A stretch of 32,291 nt of DNA from Prevotella sp. (GTDB lineage: Bacteria > Bacteroidota > Bacteroidia > Bacteroidales > Bacteroidaceae), in the NCBI GenBank assembly GCA_017467565.1, contig JAFUSV010000076.1, positions 1-32,291 of the forward strand, written 5' to 3'. Positions within the stretch are counted from its first letter, which is position 1, and each line of letters starts with the position of its first letter. The translations under genes were made by a program, and so were the position numbers. This document shows positions 1 through 8,099 of the stretch, in pieces. The notes under the pieces were generated by a model. That model did no database searches and was not told the DNA's origin. It worked only from the letters and a program-made list of their open reading frames with translations.

Positions 1-889
1 CCTCATTGTTGCGCACACCCACCATGACGTTGCGCTGTCCCTGGCGGATGGCCTCGATGGCACCCACACCCGTGCGGCTGGCCAGGATGCGGTCGTGGGC
101 TGAGGGCGAACCGCCACGCTGCAGGTGACCCAGGATGGATACACGCACATCGAACTCGGGGAACTCTTTCTTCACGCGGTCGGCATAGTACAGGGCACCG
201 CACTTGGGACTCTCTGACACAATGACGATGCACGATTTCTTTGACTTGCGTATGCCGCGGTTCATGAACTGTGCCAGCTGGTCGGCATCGGTCATATCCT
301 CAGGGATGATAGCAGCCTCGGCACCACAGGCGATAGCCGAATTCTGAGCCAGGAAGCCAGCGTCGCGTCCCATCACCTCGACAAAGAAGATGCGTTCGTG
401 CGAGTTGGCCGTGTCGCGTATGCGGTCTACACACTCCATGATGGTGTTCATCGTGGTGTCATAGCCGATGGTGGAGTCTGTGCCGTAGAGGTCGTTGTCG
501 ATAGTGCCGGGCAGACCGATGACGGGAAAGTCGAACTCCATGCCGAAATTGCGGGCACCTGTCAGCGAGCCGTTGCCGCCGATGACCACCAGTGCGTCTA
601 TCTCCTCGCGCTGGCAGGTCTCGTAGGCCTTCTGCATGCCCTCGGGTGTCATGAAGTCCTTTGAGCGGGCTGTCTTGAGTATGGTACCGCCACGGGTGAT
701 GATGCCCGATACGTTCTCGGTCGTGAACTCCTTCACCTCGCCCTTGATGAGTCCGTCGTATCCACGATAGATACCCTTGATGTTGAAACCGTTGTATATG
801 CCGGCACGTGTGACGGCACGTATGGCTGCATTCATGCCAGGGGCATCGCCTCCTGATGTCAGAACGCCTATCGTCTTAATCCTTGTCAT
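1..889 (-). CDS. pfkA: 6-phosphofructokinase, C-terminus cut by window edge
   Basis: Phosphorylates fructose 6-phosphate to fructose 1,6-bisphosphate in glycolysis (cytosolic). About 296 codons are visible; bacterial PfkA is usually 320-340 residues, so only the C-terminal end is missing. The start is the ATG at 889, followed by [20 protein letters not shown], the family's N-terminal nucleotide-binding loop (residues 11-20). [11 protein letters not shown] (about 68-78) and the catalytic GTIDND motif with the downstream GYDTTMNTI are present. The glycine loop usually reading GGDGS reads GGNGS (Asn106), at the position equivalent to the E. coli Mg-ATP-contacting Asp103. The gene starts 15 bp after nhaD and probably shares its transcript. 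Family assignment is secure; the phosphoryl donor (ATP or pyrophosphate) is not proven. Confidence 0.95.
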   Translation of the reverse strand, partial: MTRIKTIGVLTSGGDAPGMNAAIRAVTRAGIYNGFNIKGIYRGYDGLIKGEVKEFTTENVSGIITRGGTILKTARSKDFMTPEGMQKAYETCQREEIDALVVIGGNGSLTGARNFGMEFDFPVIGLPGTIDNDLYGTDSTIGYDTTMNTIMECVDRIRDTANSHERIFFVEVMGRDAGFLAQNSAIACGAEAAIIPEDMTDADQLAQFMNRGIRKSKKSCIVIVSESPKCGALYYADRVKKEFPEFDVRVSILGHLQRGGSPSAHDRILASRTGVGAIEAIRQGQRNVMVGVRNNE

Positions 890-904
890 AAGCAAAAAAT
901 ATTT

Positions 905-2275
905 TTAGATGAAACTGTATTCAAGCCACAGTACAGCCAATCCCAACAGGAAGCCCAACAGTATCTTGGGAGTCATCGTCTTAAAATACCAGCCCAGCCG
1001 TATGTGCTCCATGCGCATCAATATGATGCCGCTGATGCTGCCAACCGACAGCAGACAGCCGCCGACGGCCGTGGCATAGGCTATGACCTTCCAGTAGATG
1101 CCGTTGAGTGCGACGGTGTCGCCAGCCCCTACGTCGTAGAGCGACAGACTCGATACGGCTATCGTAAACGAATCGACCACGCTGCTCAGCACACCGGTGA
1201 TCAGGCCTATAATCCACACGTTGCCGATGGTCGTATCTACCCAGTCGGCCACATGATGGAGGACGCCCGTCTCTTCGACGGCACCCATGCCCAGCATGAT
1301 ACCCATGACGAAGAGCATCTGCTGAATGGAGCTGTACTGCGTGACACGGGGCACACGCCGCTGCTCCATCTGGTCTGAATCCATCAGCTTGCGGTTGAAC
1401 GCTTCGTTGACTATCCACAGCACACTCAGTACACACAAAGCACCGAGGAAGGGAGGCAACTTGGTGATATTCTTGAAGGTGGGGATGAACCAGAGTCCGC
1501 CGATGCCCACGACAAGCATCATCAGTCGCTGCCACGTGTTGAGGCGGGTGTCGTCACCACGATAGGGAGCCATCCCCCACTCTATGTCCAGACGACTGGG
1601 CAGTTCGCGGTTGATCAGTATCGTAGGCACCACCCATGCCACGATGGCAGGCAGAGCCAGAGAGGCCGAGAGACTTGTGGCCTCGACACTCTCGTTGCCC
1701 CACAATATCAGGCCCGTGGGGTCACCGATGACGGTGAAGCAGCCGCCACAGGTGGCTGACAGCACGATGGCCGAACCTATCAGCATGCGTTGCCTGCGGT
1801 TCTTCACAATCTTGTGCATCAGCGTCAGCATGACTATCGATACCGTCATGGTGTCGATGTTGGCCGAAAGGATAAAGCTGGCCAGGGTAATGCTCCACAG
1901 CAGGCGGTTGGGATTGCGAGTACGTATCCATGCCTCGATGAAGTCGAAACAGCCATTGCTGTTCAGTATCTCGATGATGGACATGGTGGACAGCAGGAAC
2001 ATCACGATGGCTGCTGCCTGTCCTACGTACTTCAGGAACACGTTCTCGTAGATGAAGTATTTCACCGATTCGTTCATGCCGGGGTTGTCCTTCAGGTACT
2101 CGGCGTAGGCAAGGCTATGCTGACTCTCCACGAATCCGCTACCCCAGCATACATACAGCACCCACCCGATGGTAGCCAGGAAGACGGCAATAGCCGACTT
2201 GTTGACTCCCGTCAGGTGGCCTGTAGCTATCAGCAGATAGCTAAAGCATAGCATCAGAACGATAACCAGTGTCAT
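905..2275 (-). CDS. nhaD: NhaD-type Na+/H+ antiporter
   Basis: Integral inner-membrane protein of 456 residues that should exchange sodium (or lithium) for protons. About a dozen hydrophobic segments cover the whole length. The conserved centre SANIDTMTVSIVMLTLMHK (about 136-154), followed by SATCGGCFTVIGDPTGLILW (about 173-192), is typical of the NhaD branch of the ArsB/NhaD ion-transporter superfamily and argues against ArsB or CitM. The start is the ATG at 2275; no alternative is needed. It lies 54 bp downstream of the OmpH-like gene, with a hairpin and an AT-rich pentamer repeat in the gap, and 15 bp upstream of pfkA. Ion specificity is inferred from the family. Confidence 0.88.
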   Translation of the reverse strand: MTLVIVLMLCFSYLLIATGHLTGVNKSAIAVFLATIGWVLYVCWGSGFVESQHSLAYAEYLKDNPGMNESVKYFIYENVFLKYVGQAAAIVMFLLSTMSIIEILNSNGCFDFIEAWIRTRNPNRLLWSITLASFILSANIDTMTVSIVMLTLMHKIVKNRRQRMLIGSAIVLSATCGGCFTVIGDPTGLILWGNESVEATSLSASLALPAIVAWVVPTILINRELPSRLDIEWGMAPYRGDDTRLNTWQRLMMLVVGIGGLWFIPTFKNITKLPPFLGALCVLSVLWIVNEAFNRKLMDSDQMEQRRVPRVTQYSSIQQMLFVMGIMLGMGAVEETGVLHHVADWVDTTIGNVWIIGLITGVLSSVVDSFTIAVSSLSLYDVGAGDTVALNGIYWKVIAYATAVGGCLLSVGSISGIILMRMEHIRLGWYFKTMTPKILLGFLLGLAVLWLEYSFI

Positions 2276-2285
2276 CTCGCGCGTT

Positions 2286-2305
2286 CATTATATTATATTA
2301 TATTA
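2286..2305. repeat. AT-rich pentamer repeat in nhaD leader
   Basis: ATTAT occurs three times in a row plus ATTA (2287-2305), just upstream of the nhaD start at 2275. It is the only simple-sequence repeat of this kind seen in an intergenic leader of this window. Confidence 0.7.
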
Positions 2306-2323
2306 AGTGACAAAATCACTTAA
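2303..2323 (-). terminator. hairpin between ompH-like gene and nhaD
   Basis: A perfect 8-bp inverted repeat, TTAAGTGA-CAAAA-TCACTTAA, lies 6 bp past the stop codon of the OmpH-like gene and about 28 bp before nhaD. On the minus strand it is followed by an A/T-rich tract rather than a pure T-run, so it may act as a weak terminator, an attenuator or an mRNA stabiliser. Confidence 0.4.
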
Positions 2324-2329
2324 CACTCT

Positions 2330-2905
2330 TTATTTCTCGGCCTTAGCGGCCTCCTGCTTCTTGTAGCGGTTGTTCATGCCGTTGGCCACGTCGTGGGTGA
2401 CGTCGTACTTGGGATTGCGATGCAGCAACGTGGCACTGTTGAGAATCATGTCGTACTGCTTGTCCTTGTTGTATATCTCGATAAACGAGTCAAGCGAGTC
2501 CTGCAGGTCGCTGAGGAACTGATTGCGCATGTTCTGGTAGTCCTCCTGCTTCTTCATGTAAGCCTGGGCCTTGCGCTCCAGCACCCGCTGGTCCTGGTCG
2601 AACTGATCCTGACTGGCATAGACATTCTTCTGGAGTTTGTACTCTATGTTCTCCTTCAACTTCTGTGCCTCGTTGCCGGCAGCTATCACCTCCTGCTCGG
2701 CCTTGTCGAGAAGTACGGCATTGTCCTTGGCGAAGTTGTACTCCTTCATCAGCGAGTCCAAGTCTACATAGACGATCTTCATACCTGCTTCGGGGAAGTC
2801 CACATTGGCTTTCTTCTCGTCCATCTTAGGAGCCTGTTTGTTACACGAAACGACCATAGCTATCAGGGCTACGATGCCAATCATTAACGTAAAATTCTTT
2901 TTCAT
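2330..2905 (-). CDS. OmpH/Skp-like periplasmic chaperone, lipoprotein form
   Basis: 191 residues. The N-terminus MKKNFTLMIGIVALIAMVVSC is a lipoprotein signal with Cys21 as the predicted lipidation site. After that comes IVYVDLDSLMKEYNF, the conserved first strand and helix of the OmpH/Skp family, then a long charged heptad-rich stretch (about 65-150) expected to form the coiled-coil tentacles. Skp-family proteins hold unfolded outer-membrane proteins in the periplasm. Lipidated versions are common in Bacteroidota. The gene follows the 71-residue membrane protein by 46 bp with no obvious promoter of its own, so the two are probably co-transcribed. The family call is firm; client proteins are unknown. 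Confidence 0.8.
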   Translation of the reverse strand: MKKNFTLMIGIVALIAMVVSCNKQAPKMDEKKANVDFPEAGMKIVYVDLDSLMKEYNFAKDNAVLLDKAEQEVIAAGNEAQKLKENIEYKLQKNVYASQDQFDQDQRVLERKAQAYMKKQEDYQNMRNQFLSDLQDSLDSFIEIYNKDKQYDMILNSATLLHRNPKYDVTHDVANGMNNRYKKQEAAKAEK

Positions 2906-2951
2906 TGCGCTATAATGTTTGATTTTATATTTTGTTACTACTTTACTTTTT

Positions 2952-3167
2952 TTACCTTTTTACTTTTTCCTTCACTGCCAGCCTGCTCTTCCGTCTCATC
3001 TCACGGTCCTGATCCAGCACACAATGAATGCCACGTTCACGCATGGGTTTCGAGTCGTGAATATGCATCGAAGCAAAGCTTCCATTTCGCTTAAAAATCA
3101 CTTTTATACATAAAAAAGCGACCGCGATAGCAATTATTAACGTACCAATGACGATTTTTCCAATCAT
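2952..3167 (-). CDS. small conserved-looking membrane protein, 71 residues
   Basis: One N-terminal membrane segment (about residues 4-24, IGKIVIGTLIIAIAVAFLCIKV) is followed by a short cytosolic tail very rich in Arg and Lys (MRERGIHC, DREMRRKSRL). The start ATG at 3167 lies 20 bp past a good Bacteroidota -7 element, which supports this being a real gene despite its size. It is the first gene of the run leading to the OmpH-like gene, nhaD and pfkA. I recall similar short proteins in other Bacteroidales but know no function. The basic tail suggests binding to RNA, phospholipid headgroups or a membrane complex; that is inference only. Confidence 0.68.
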   Translation of the reverse strand: MIGKIVIGTLIIAIAVAFLCIKVIFKRNGSFASMHIHDSKPMRERGIHCVLDQDREMRRKSRLAVKEKVKR

Positions 3168-3173
3168 TTTTAT

Positions 3174-3181
3174 TACTTTTG
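3174..3181 (+). promoter_or_regulatory. -7 element for pepD operon
   Basis: TACTTTTG matches the Bacteroidota TAnnTTTG consensus and lies about 53 bp before the pepD ATG. No clear -33 TTTG is present at the usual spacing. It faces the minus-strand element at 3188-3195. Confidence 0.5.
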
Positions 3182-3187
3182 CGGGTG

Positions 3188-3195
3188 CAAAGATA
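3188..3195 (-). promoter_or_regulatory. -7 element for small membrane protein
   Basis: TATCTTTG on the minus strand (CAAAGATA on plus) fits the TAnnTTTG consensus, 20 bp before the ATG at 3167. Only 6 bp separate it from the opposing pepD element. Confidence 0.5.
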
Positions 3196-3234
3196 TAAAT
3201 TAAATATTAAAGATTAAAAATTAAATCATTAAAA

Positions 3235-4686
3235 ATGAATAAAAGTGAGTTAAAACCTGCTACAGTCTTTGACCAGTTTGCAAAGATTAACAGTATTCCG
3301 CGTCCTTCGAAGCGTGAAGAGAAGATGATTGAGTACCTGAAAACATGGGGTGAGAGCCACCATTTGGATACTCGCGTTGACGAAACAGGCAATGTCATCA
3401 TCCGCAAGCCTGCCACACCCGGCTATGAGAACCACAAGACCGTCATCCTGCAGAGTCACATGGACATGGTGTGCGACAAGCTGGTCGACATTGAGTTCGA
3501 TTTTGACAAAGATCCCATCCAGACCTACGTCGACGGTGAATGGCTGAAGGCCAAGGGCACCACGCTGGGTGCCGACGACGGCATAGGCTGCGCTATTGAA
3601 CTGGCCATCCTCGAAGCTGATGACATAGAACATGGTCCGCTGGAATGTGTATTTACCCGCGATGAGGAAACAGGTCTGTCGGGTGCCGAGGGCATGAAGG
3701 ACGACTTCATGACGGGCGACTATCTCATCAACTTGGACTCTGAGGACGAGGGCGAGATGTTCGTATCGTGTGCCGGCGGACGCAATACGACGGCCAAGTT
3801 CACCTTCAAGCGCGAGGCTGCCCCTGCCGGTTATTTCTTCCTGCGTGCTCAGCTCAAGGGTCTGACGGGTGGTCACTCTGGCGACGACATCAACAAGAAG
3901 CGCGCCAATGCCATCAAGATACTGGGCCGTTTCCTCTATCAGGAGATGAAGCGCTACGACGGCCTGCGTCTGGCTCAGTTCCATTCCGGCAAGCTCCATA
4001 ATGCCATACCTCGTGACGGTCAGTTCGTCATCGCCGTTCCCAATGCGGTGAAGGAGAATGTGAAGGCCGACTGGAACATCTTTGCTGCACAGGTGGAGGA
4101 TGAGTTCCATGTCACCGACACCCAGATGGTATGGAGCATGGAGAGTGCCGATGCCGAGCCTGTCATTGAGAAAGGTGTAGCCGACAACTTTATCCGTGCC
4201 ATCCAGGCCGTAGACAACGGTATCTATGCCATCTGCCAAGATCCCGAGCTGAACGGCATGGTGGAGACTTCGTCTAACATCGCTGCCATCCATAGTACGG
4301 ACAGCGAAATCAACATCCTGTCATCACAGCGCAGCAACGTGATGTCCAACCTTGACAACATGTGCGCTACTATCGTGTCACTCTTCGAGTTAGCCGGTGC
4401 CAAGGCTTATTCCAGCGACGGCTATCCCGCCTGGAAGATGCGTGCCGAGAGCCGACTGAGAGACATCACCGTCGAAGCCTACAAGGAGCTGTTCCATAAA
4501 GAGCCTGTCGTACGCGGCATCCATGCCGGTCTGGAGTGCGGTCTGTTCTCTGAGCGCTATCCCAACCTCGACATGATCAGCTTCGGTCCTACCCTCCGTG
4601 ATGTACATACCCCCGACGAGCGACTGCTCATCCCTACTGTCCAGATGGTATGGGATCACCTGCTGCTGGTATTGAAGAGACTGTAA
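3235..4686 (+). CDS. pepD: cytosolic non-specific dipeptidase, M20C (aminoacyl-histidine dipeptidase)
   Basis: 483 residues, the normal length for PepD. It hydrolyses a broad range of dipeptides, including carnosine-like Xaa-His, in the cytosol using a di-zinc centre. Visible motifs are HMD (His75, Asp77), GADDGIGCAIELAI, the catalytic pair in RDEETGLSGAEG (about 142-152), NLDSEDEG, the lid-domain loop GGHSGDDI and the final metal histidine in FGPTLRDVHTPDERL near the C-terminus. The start ATG at 3235 follows an A-rich leader with no Shine-Dalgarno sequence, as usual in Bacteroidota. The stop codon is 1 bp before uvrA, so the two genes are almost certainly co-transcribed. Confidence 0.95.
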   Translation: MNKSELKPATVFDQFAKINSIPRPSKREEKMIEYLKTWGESHHLDTRVDETGNVIIRKPATPGYENHKTVILQSHMDMVCDKLVDIEFDFDKDPIQTYVDGEWLKAKGTTLGADDGIGCAIELAILEADDIEHGPLECVFTRDEETGLSGAEGMKDDFMTGDYLINLDSEDEGEMFVSCAGGRNTTAKFTFKREAAPAGYFFLRAQLKGLTGGHSGDDINKKRANAIKILGRFLYQEMKRYDGLRLAQFHSGKLHNAIPRDGQFVIAVPNAVKENVKADWNIFAAQVEDEFHVTDTQMVWSMESADAEPVIEKGVADNFIRAIQAVDNGIYAICQDPELNGMVETSSNIAAIHSTDSEINILSSQRSNVMSNLDNMCATIVSLFELAGAKAYSSDGYPAWKMRAESRLRDITVEAYKELFHKEPVVRGIHAGLECGLFSERYPNLDMISFGPTLRDVHTPDERLLIPTVQMVWDHLLLVLKRL

Positions 4687-4687
4687 T

Positions 4688-7492
4688 ATGAATGGAGGGG
4701 ACAGTTATATTGAGATAAAGGGAGCACGCGTCAACAATCTGAAGAATGTTGACGTGCGCATCCCTCATGAGAAATTCATCGTCATTGCCGGTGTCAGCGG
4801 CAGCGGCAAGTCGTCGCTGGCATTCGACACGCTCTATGCCGAGGGACAGCGTCGCTATGTGGAGAGCCTCTCCAGCTATGCACGTCAGTTCCTGGGACGT
4901 ATGAACAAGCCTGAATGCGACTTCATACGAGGCATTCCGCCGGCTATAGCCATCGAACAGAAGGTCATTGCCCGCAATCCGCGCAGTACGGTGGGCACGA
5001 CGACAGAGATTTATGAGTACCTGCGCCTGCTCTTTGCACGGGTAGGCCATACTTTCTCTCCCATCAGTGGGCAGGAAGTCAAGAAACACTCTACTGAAGA
5101 TGTCGTCCGCAAGGTGCAGGAGTTCGCCTCCGGTACCAAGTTCGTGGTGCTCTCACCCCTGGTGATAACCGAGGGACGTACCGCGGAACAGCAGCTCAAG
5201 GCTTATATCCTGGAAGGCTACAGCCGCATCTTTGTCGATGGCGACTTCATCCGCATAGACGACTACCTTGAAAATCTCAATGCTCAGCCCTCAACACTCA
5301 ACTCTCCAATCTATTTAGTCATCGACCGTCTCTCGGCCGACAGTTCTGCTGATGGTATAGCCCGACTGGTAGACTCGGCTGAGACGGCATTCTACGAGGG
5401 CCACGGCGAGATGCGCCTGATGTTGTCACCTTCCAACATCACCTACGACTTCTCCACACGTTTTGAAGCTGACGGCATGACGTTCGAAGAGCCTACCGAC
5501 CAGCTGTTCTCCTTCAATTCTCCCGTCGGTGCCTGTCCTGAGTGTCAGGGCTTCGGCCGTATCATTGGCATCGACGAACACTTAGTCATCCCCAATCCGT
5601 CATTGTCGGTGTACGACGGCTGCGTCGTATGTTGGCATGGCGATAAGATGAGCGAATGGCAGAAATGGTTCATTCAACATGCTGCCATTGACGATTTCCC
5701 CATCTTCGAACCCTATTATAATCTGACGCAGAAGCAGAAGGACCAGCTGTGGCACGGACTACCCAGCGACATGAGTAAGGACCTGCATGACAGGCCCTGC
5801 ATAGACAACTTCTTCCAGATGGTCAAGGAGAACCAGTACAAGATACAGTATCGCGTCATGATGAGCCGCTATCGTGGCAAGACCATCTGTCCGGTATGTC
5901 ATGGTACCCGCCTGAAGCCCGAGGCTGACTATGTCAAGATAGGAGGCCGCAGCATCACGGACCTGGTGCAGATGCCTATCGTCCGACTGAAGGAATGGTT
6001 CGAACAGCTGCAACTCGACGAGCATGATGCCGAGGTGGCACGACGATTGCTAACGGAAATCAACTCGCGTCTGCAATTCCTTCTGGATGTGGGACTTAGC
6101 TACCTGACACTCAACAGACAATCTAACACGCTTTCAGGCGGTGAGAGTCAGCGTATCAACCTCTGCACATCACTCGGCTCGTCACTCGTAGGGTCGCTCT
6201 ACATCCTTGATGAGCCAAGCATCGGACTGCATGCCCGCGACACTAACCGCCTGATCAAGGTGCTCAAGGAACTGCAAGCACTGGGCAATACGGTGGTTGT
6301 CGTGGAGCACGACGAAGAGATTATGCGTGCTGCCGACTACCTCATCGACGTTGGTCCCGATGCAGGACGCCATGGCGGAGAGATAGTCTATGCCGGTCCA
6401 CCCATGCCTTCGGAGAAACCTGACGGTACGTCGCACACACTCGACTACCTCTCGGGTGCCGAAACCATACCTACTCCATCGTCGCGTCGTCCATGGAACC
6501 GCTACATCGAGATACAGGATGCGCGGATGAACAATCTGCGAGGCATCACCGTGAAGATACCGCTCAATGTAATGACCGTGGTCACGGGTGTCAGCGGCAG
6601 CGGCAAGTCAAGTCTGGTGAAGGGCATCCTCTACCCTGCCCTCAAACGCCGTCTGGGCGATGTCTGCGATGCACCGGGTGAATTCAGGGGACTCGGAGGC
6701 GACATTGAAGCTATCAGTCGTATAGAATTTGTCGACCAGAACCCCATCGGCAAGTCATCGCGCTCTAATCCCGCTACCTACGTCAAGGCCTATGACGCCA
6801 TCCGTGACCTGTTTGCCGACCAACCATTGGCAAAGCAGATGGGCTTCACCAGCCAATACTTCTCGTTCAATGCCGACGGTGGTCGCTGCGACGAGTGCAA
6901 GGGAGCCGGCACCATCACTGTCGAGATGCAGTTCATGGCCGACCTTGTCCTGGAATGTGAGGCTTGTCATGGCCATCGCTTCAAGTCCGATATCCTGGAT
7001 GTACGCTACAAAGGTAAGAATATCGACGATGTGCTCAACATGACCATCAACGAGGCCATCGAGTTCTTCGAGGGACAGAAGTCTGTCGTCTCACGACTCA
7101 AGACGCTGCAGGACGTAGGTCTGGGCTACATCAAACTGGGACAGAGCTCGGCTTCGCTCTCAGGCGGTGAGAACCAACGCGTCAAGCTGGCCTATTTCAT
7201 AGGACAGGAACGACAGGAGCCTACGCTGTTCATCTTTGACGAACCCACGACGGGACTCCATTTCCACGACATCAAAAATCTGCTCAAGTCTATGAATGCC
7301 CTCATAGAACGTGGACACACGGTGCTCATCGTAGAGCATAATATGGACATCATCAAGCAGGCTGACTACGTCATTGACCTGGGCCCAGACGGTGGCGACC
7401 AGGGCGGCAGCCTTGTCTGTGCCGGTACTCCAGAAGACATTTGCGCCTGTAAGCAAAGCATCACTGGCAAATACTTAAAACTAAAAATATGA
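4688..7492 (+). CDS. uvrA: excinuclease ABC subunit UvrA
   Basis: 934 residues, full length. UvrA dimers scan DNA for bulky lesions and load UvrB in nucleotide excision repair. Two ABC ATPase modules are visible: Walker A GVSGSGKS at 35-42 and again in the second half, signature LSGGESQRINL and LSGGENQRVKL, and Walker B LYILDEPSIGL and LFIFDEPTTGL. Two zinc-binding regions are present: CPECQGFG paired with CPVCHGTRL, and a CX2CX19CX2C finger beginning CDECKGAG. In the UvrB-binding region, residues 196-207 (NLNAQPSTLNSP) are low complexity and encoded by five tandem heptamers. The gene overlaps cdd by 4 bp (ATGA). Bacteroidota often carry a second UvrA paralogue; which one this is cannot be settled here. 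Confidence 0.97.
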   Translation: MNGGDSYIEIKGARVNNLKNVDVRIPHEKFIVIAGVSGSGKSSLAFDTLYAEGQRRYVESLSSYARQFLGRMNKPECDFIRGIPPAIAIEQKVIARNPRSTVGTTTEIYEYLRLLFARVGHTFSPISGQEVKKHSTEDVVRKVQEFASGTKFVVLSPLVITEGRTAEQQLKAYILEGYSRIFVDGDFIRIDDYLENLNAQPSTLNSPIYLVIDRLSADSSADGIARLVDSAETAFYEGHGEMRLMLSPSNITYDFSTRFEADGMTFEEPTDQLFSFNSPVGACPECQGFGRIIGIDEHLVIPNPSLSVYDGCVVCWHGDKMSEWQKWFIQHAAIDDFPIFEPYYNLTQKQKDQLWHGLPSDMSKDLHDRPCIDNFFQMVKENQYKIQYRVMMSRYRGKTICPVCHGTRLKPEADYVKIGGRSITDLVQMPIVRLKEWFEQLQLDEHDAEVARRLLTEINSRLQFLLDVGLSYLTLNRQSNTLSGGESQRINLCTSLGSSLVGSLYILDEPSIGLHARDTNRLIKVLKELQALGNTVVVVEHDEEIMRAADYLIDVGPDAGRHGGEIVYAGPPMPSEKPDGTSHTLDYLSGAETIPTPSSRRPWNRYIEIQDARMNNLRGITVKIPLNVMTVVTGVSGSGKSSLVKGILYPALKRRLGDVCDAPGEFRGLGGDIEAISRIEFVDQNPIGKSSRSNPATYVKAYDAIRDLFADQPLAKQMGFTSQYFSFNADGGRCDECKGAGTITVEMQFMADLVLECEACHGHRFKSDILDVRYKGKNIDDVLNMTINEAIEFFEGQKSVVSRLKTLQDVGLGYIKLGQSSASLSGGENQRVKLAYFIGQERQEPTLFIFDEPTTGLHFHDIKNLLKSMNALIERGHTVLIVEHNMDIIKQADYVIDLGPDGGDQGGSLVCAGTPEDICACKQSITGKYLKLKI
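5276..5310 (+). repeat. five tandem heptamers inside uvrA
   Basis: Five consecutive 7-mers, CTCAATG, CTCAGCC, CTCAACA, CTCAACT and CTCCAAT, encode part of a low-complexity loop in UvrA. Seven is not a multiple of three, so gain or loss of one unit would shift the frame. Confidence 0.75.
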
Positions 7493-7962
7493 AGGAACTA
7501 CAATTGCACTCCACATTCGTGGAATATCAACTCGACGAACTGCCGAAAGAAGAACAGGAACTTGTCGAAATGGCTATTGAAGCAACTGACCGCTCGTATG
7601 CCAACTATTCCAAGTTCCATGTAGGTGCTGCCTTACTCCTTGAGAATGGCAAGATGATGATAGGCTGCAACCAAGAGAATGCCGCTTTCCCTGCCGGCAT
7701 CTGTGCTGAGCGCTCCGCCATCTTTGCTGCCGGCGCACAGTATCCGAACGTTGCGGTCAAGACTATAGCCATTGCAGCTCGCGACCCAAAGGGTGAACTG
7801 ACAGTCGACCCTGTATCTCCATGTGGCATCTGCCGTCAGGTCATGATAGAGACCGAGACCCGTTTCTCGCAGCCTATACGCATCCTGCTCTACGGACGCA
7901 ACCGCATCCTGGCCATGAATGGCATCCGTCATCTGATGCCGTTGTCTTTCACGGAATTCTAA
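7489..7962 (+). CDS. cdd: cytidine deaminase
   Basis: 157 residues, close to the short tetrameric cytidine deaminase class (about 130-160). It converts cytidine and deoxycytidine to uridine and deoxyuridine in pyrimidine salvage. The zinc-site motifs are intact: CAE at 72-74 (Cys72 ligand, Glu74 proton shuttle) and PCGIC at 111-115 (Cys112 and Cys115 ligands). SKFHVGAALL and the NQENAAFP substrate loop are also present. The start overlaps the uvrA stop in an ATGA arrangement, indicating translational coupling. Last gene of the pepD-uvrA-cdd run; convergent with uvrB. Confidence 0.95.
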   Translation: MKELQLHSTFVEYQLDELPKEEQELVEMAIEATDRSYANYSKFHVGAALLLENGKMMIGCNQENAAFPAGICAERSAIFAAGAQYPNVAVKTIAIAARDPKGELTVDPVSPCGICRQVMIETETRFSQPIRILLYGRNRILAMNGIRHLMPLSFTEF

Positions 7963-7970
7963 CTTCTTTT

Positions 7971-8092
7971 TCGACCACGAATTAAACGAATTAAACGAAT
8001 TATTTTCTATTGACGACGCTTATACGTTGTAGAATAATATTCGTGTCAATTCGTATAATTCGTGGTCAAAGAGAATTCGTGTCGATTCGTAG
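7971..8092. repeat. imperfect inverted repeat of ACGAATT units between cdd and uvrB
   Basis: The left arm (about 7971-8004) reads TCGACCACGAATTAAACG and continues with ACGAATT units. The right arm (about 8033-8069) is its imperfect reverse complement, ending AATTCGTGGTCAA. A further partial copy, GAATTCGTGTCGATTCG, follows at 8073-8089. The arms could form a long hairpin between the two convergent genes and act as a bidirectional terminator. I have the impression that ACGAATT-type repeats recur between genes in Prevotella-like genomes. Confidence 0.65.
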
Positions 8093-8099
8093 TAGAAAT

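Noticed and set aside
3250-4293. 347-codon open frame on the minus strand
   Set aside because: Antisense shadow of pepD, whose catalytic motifs are complete.
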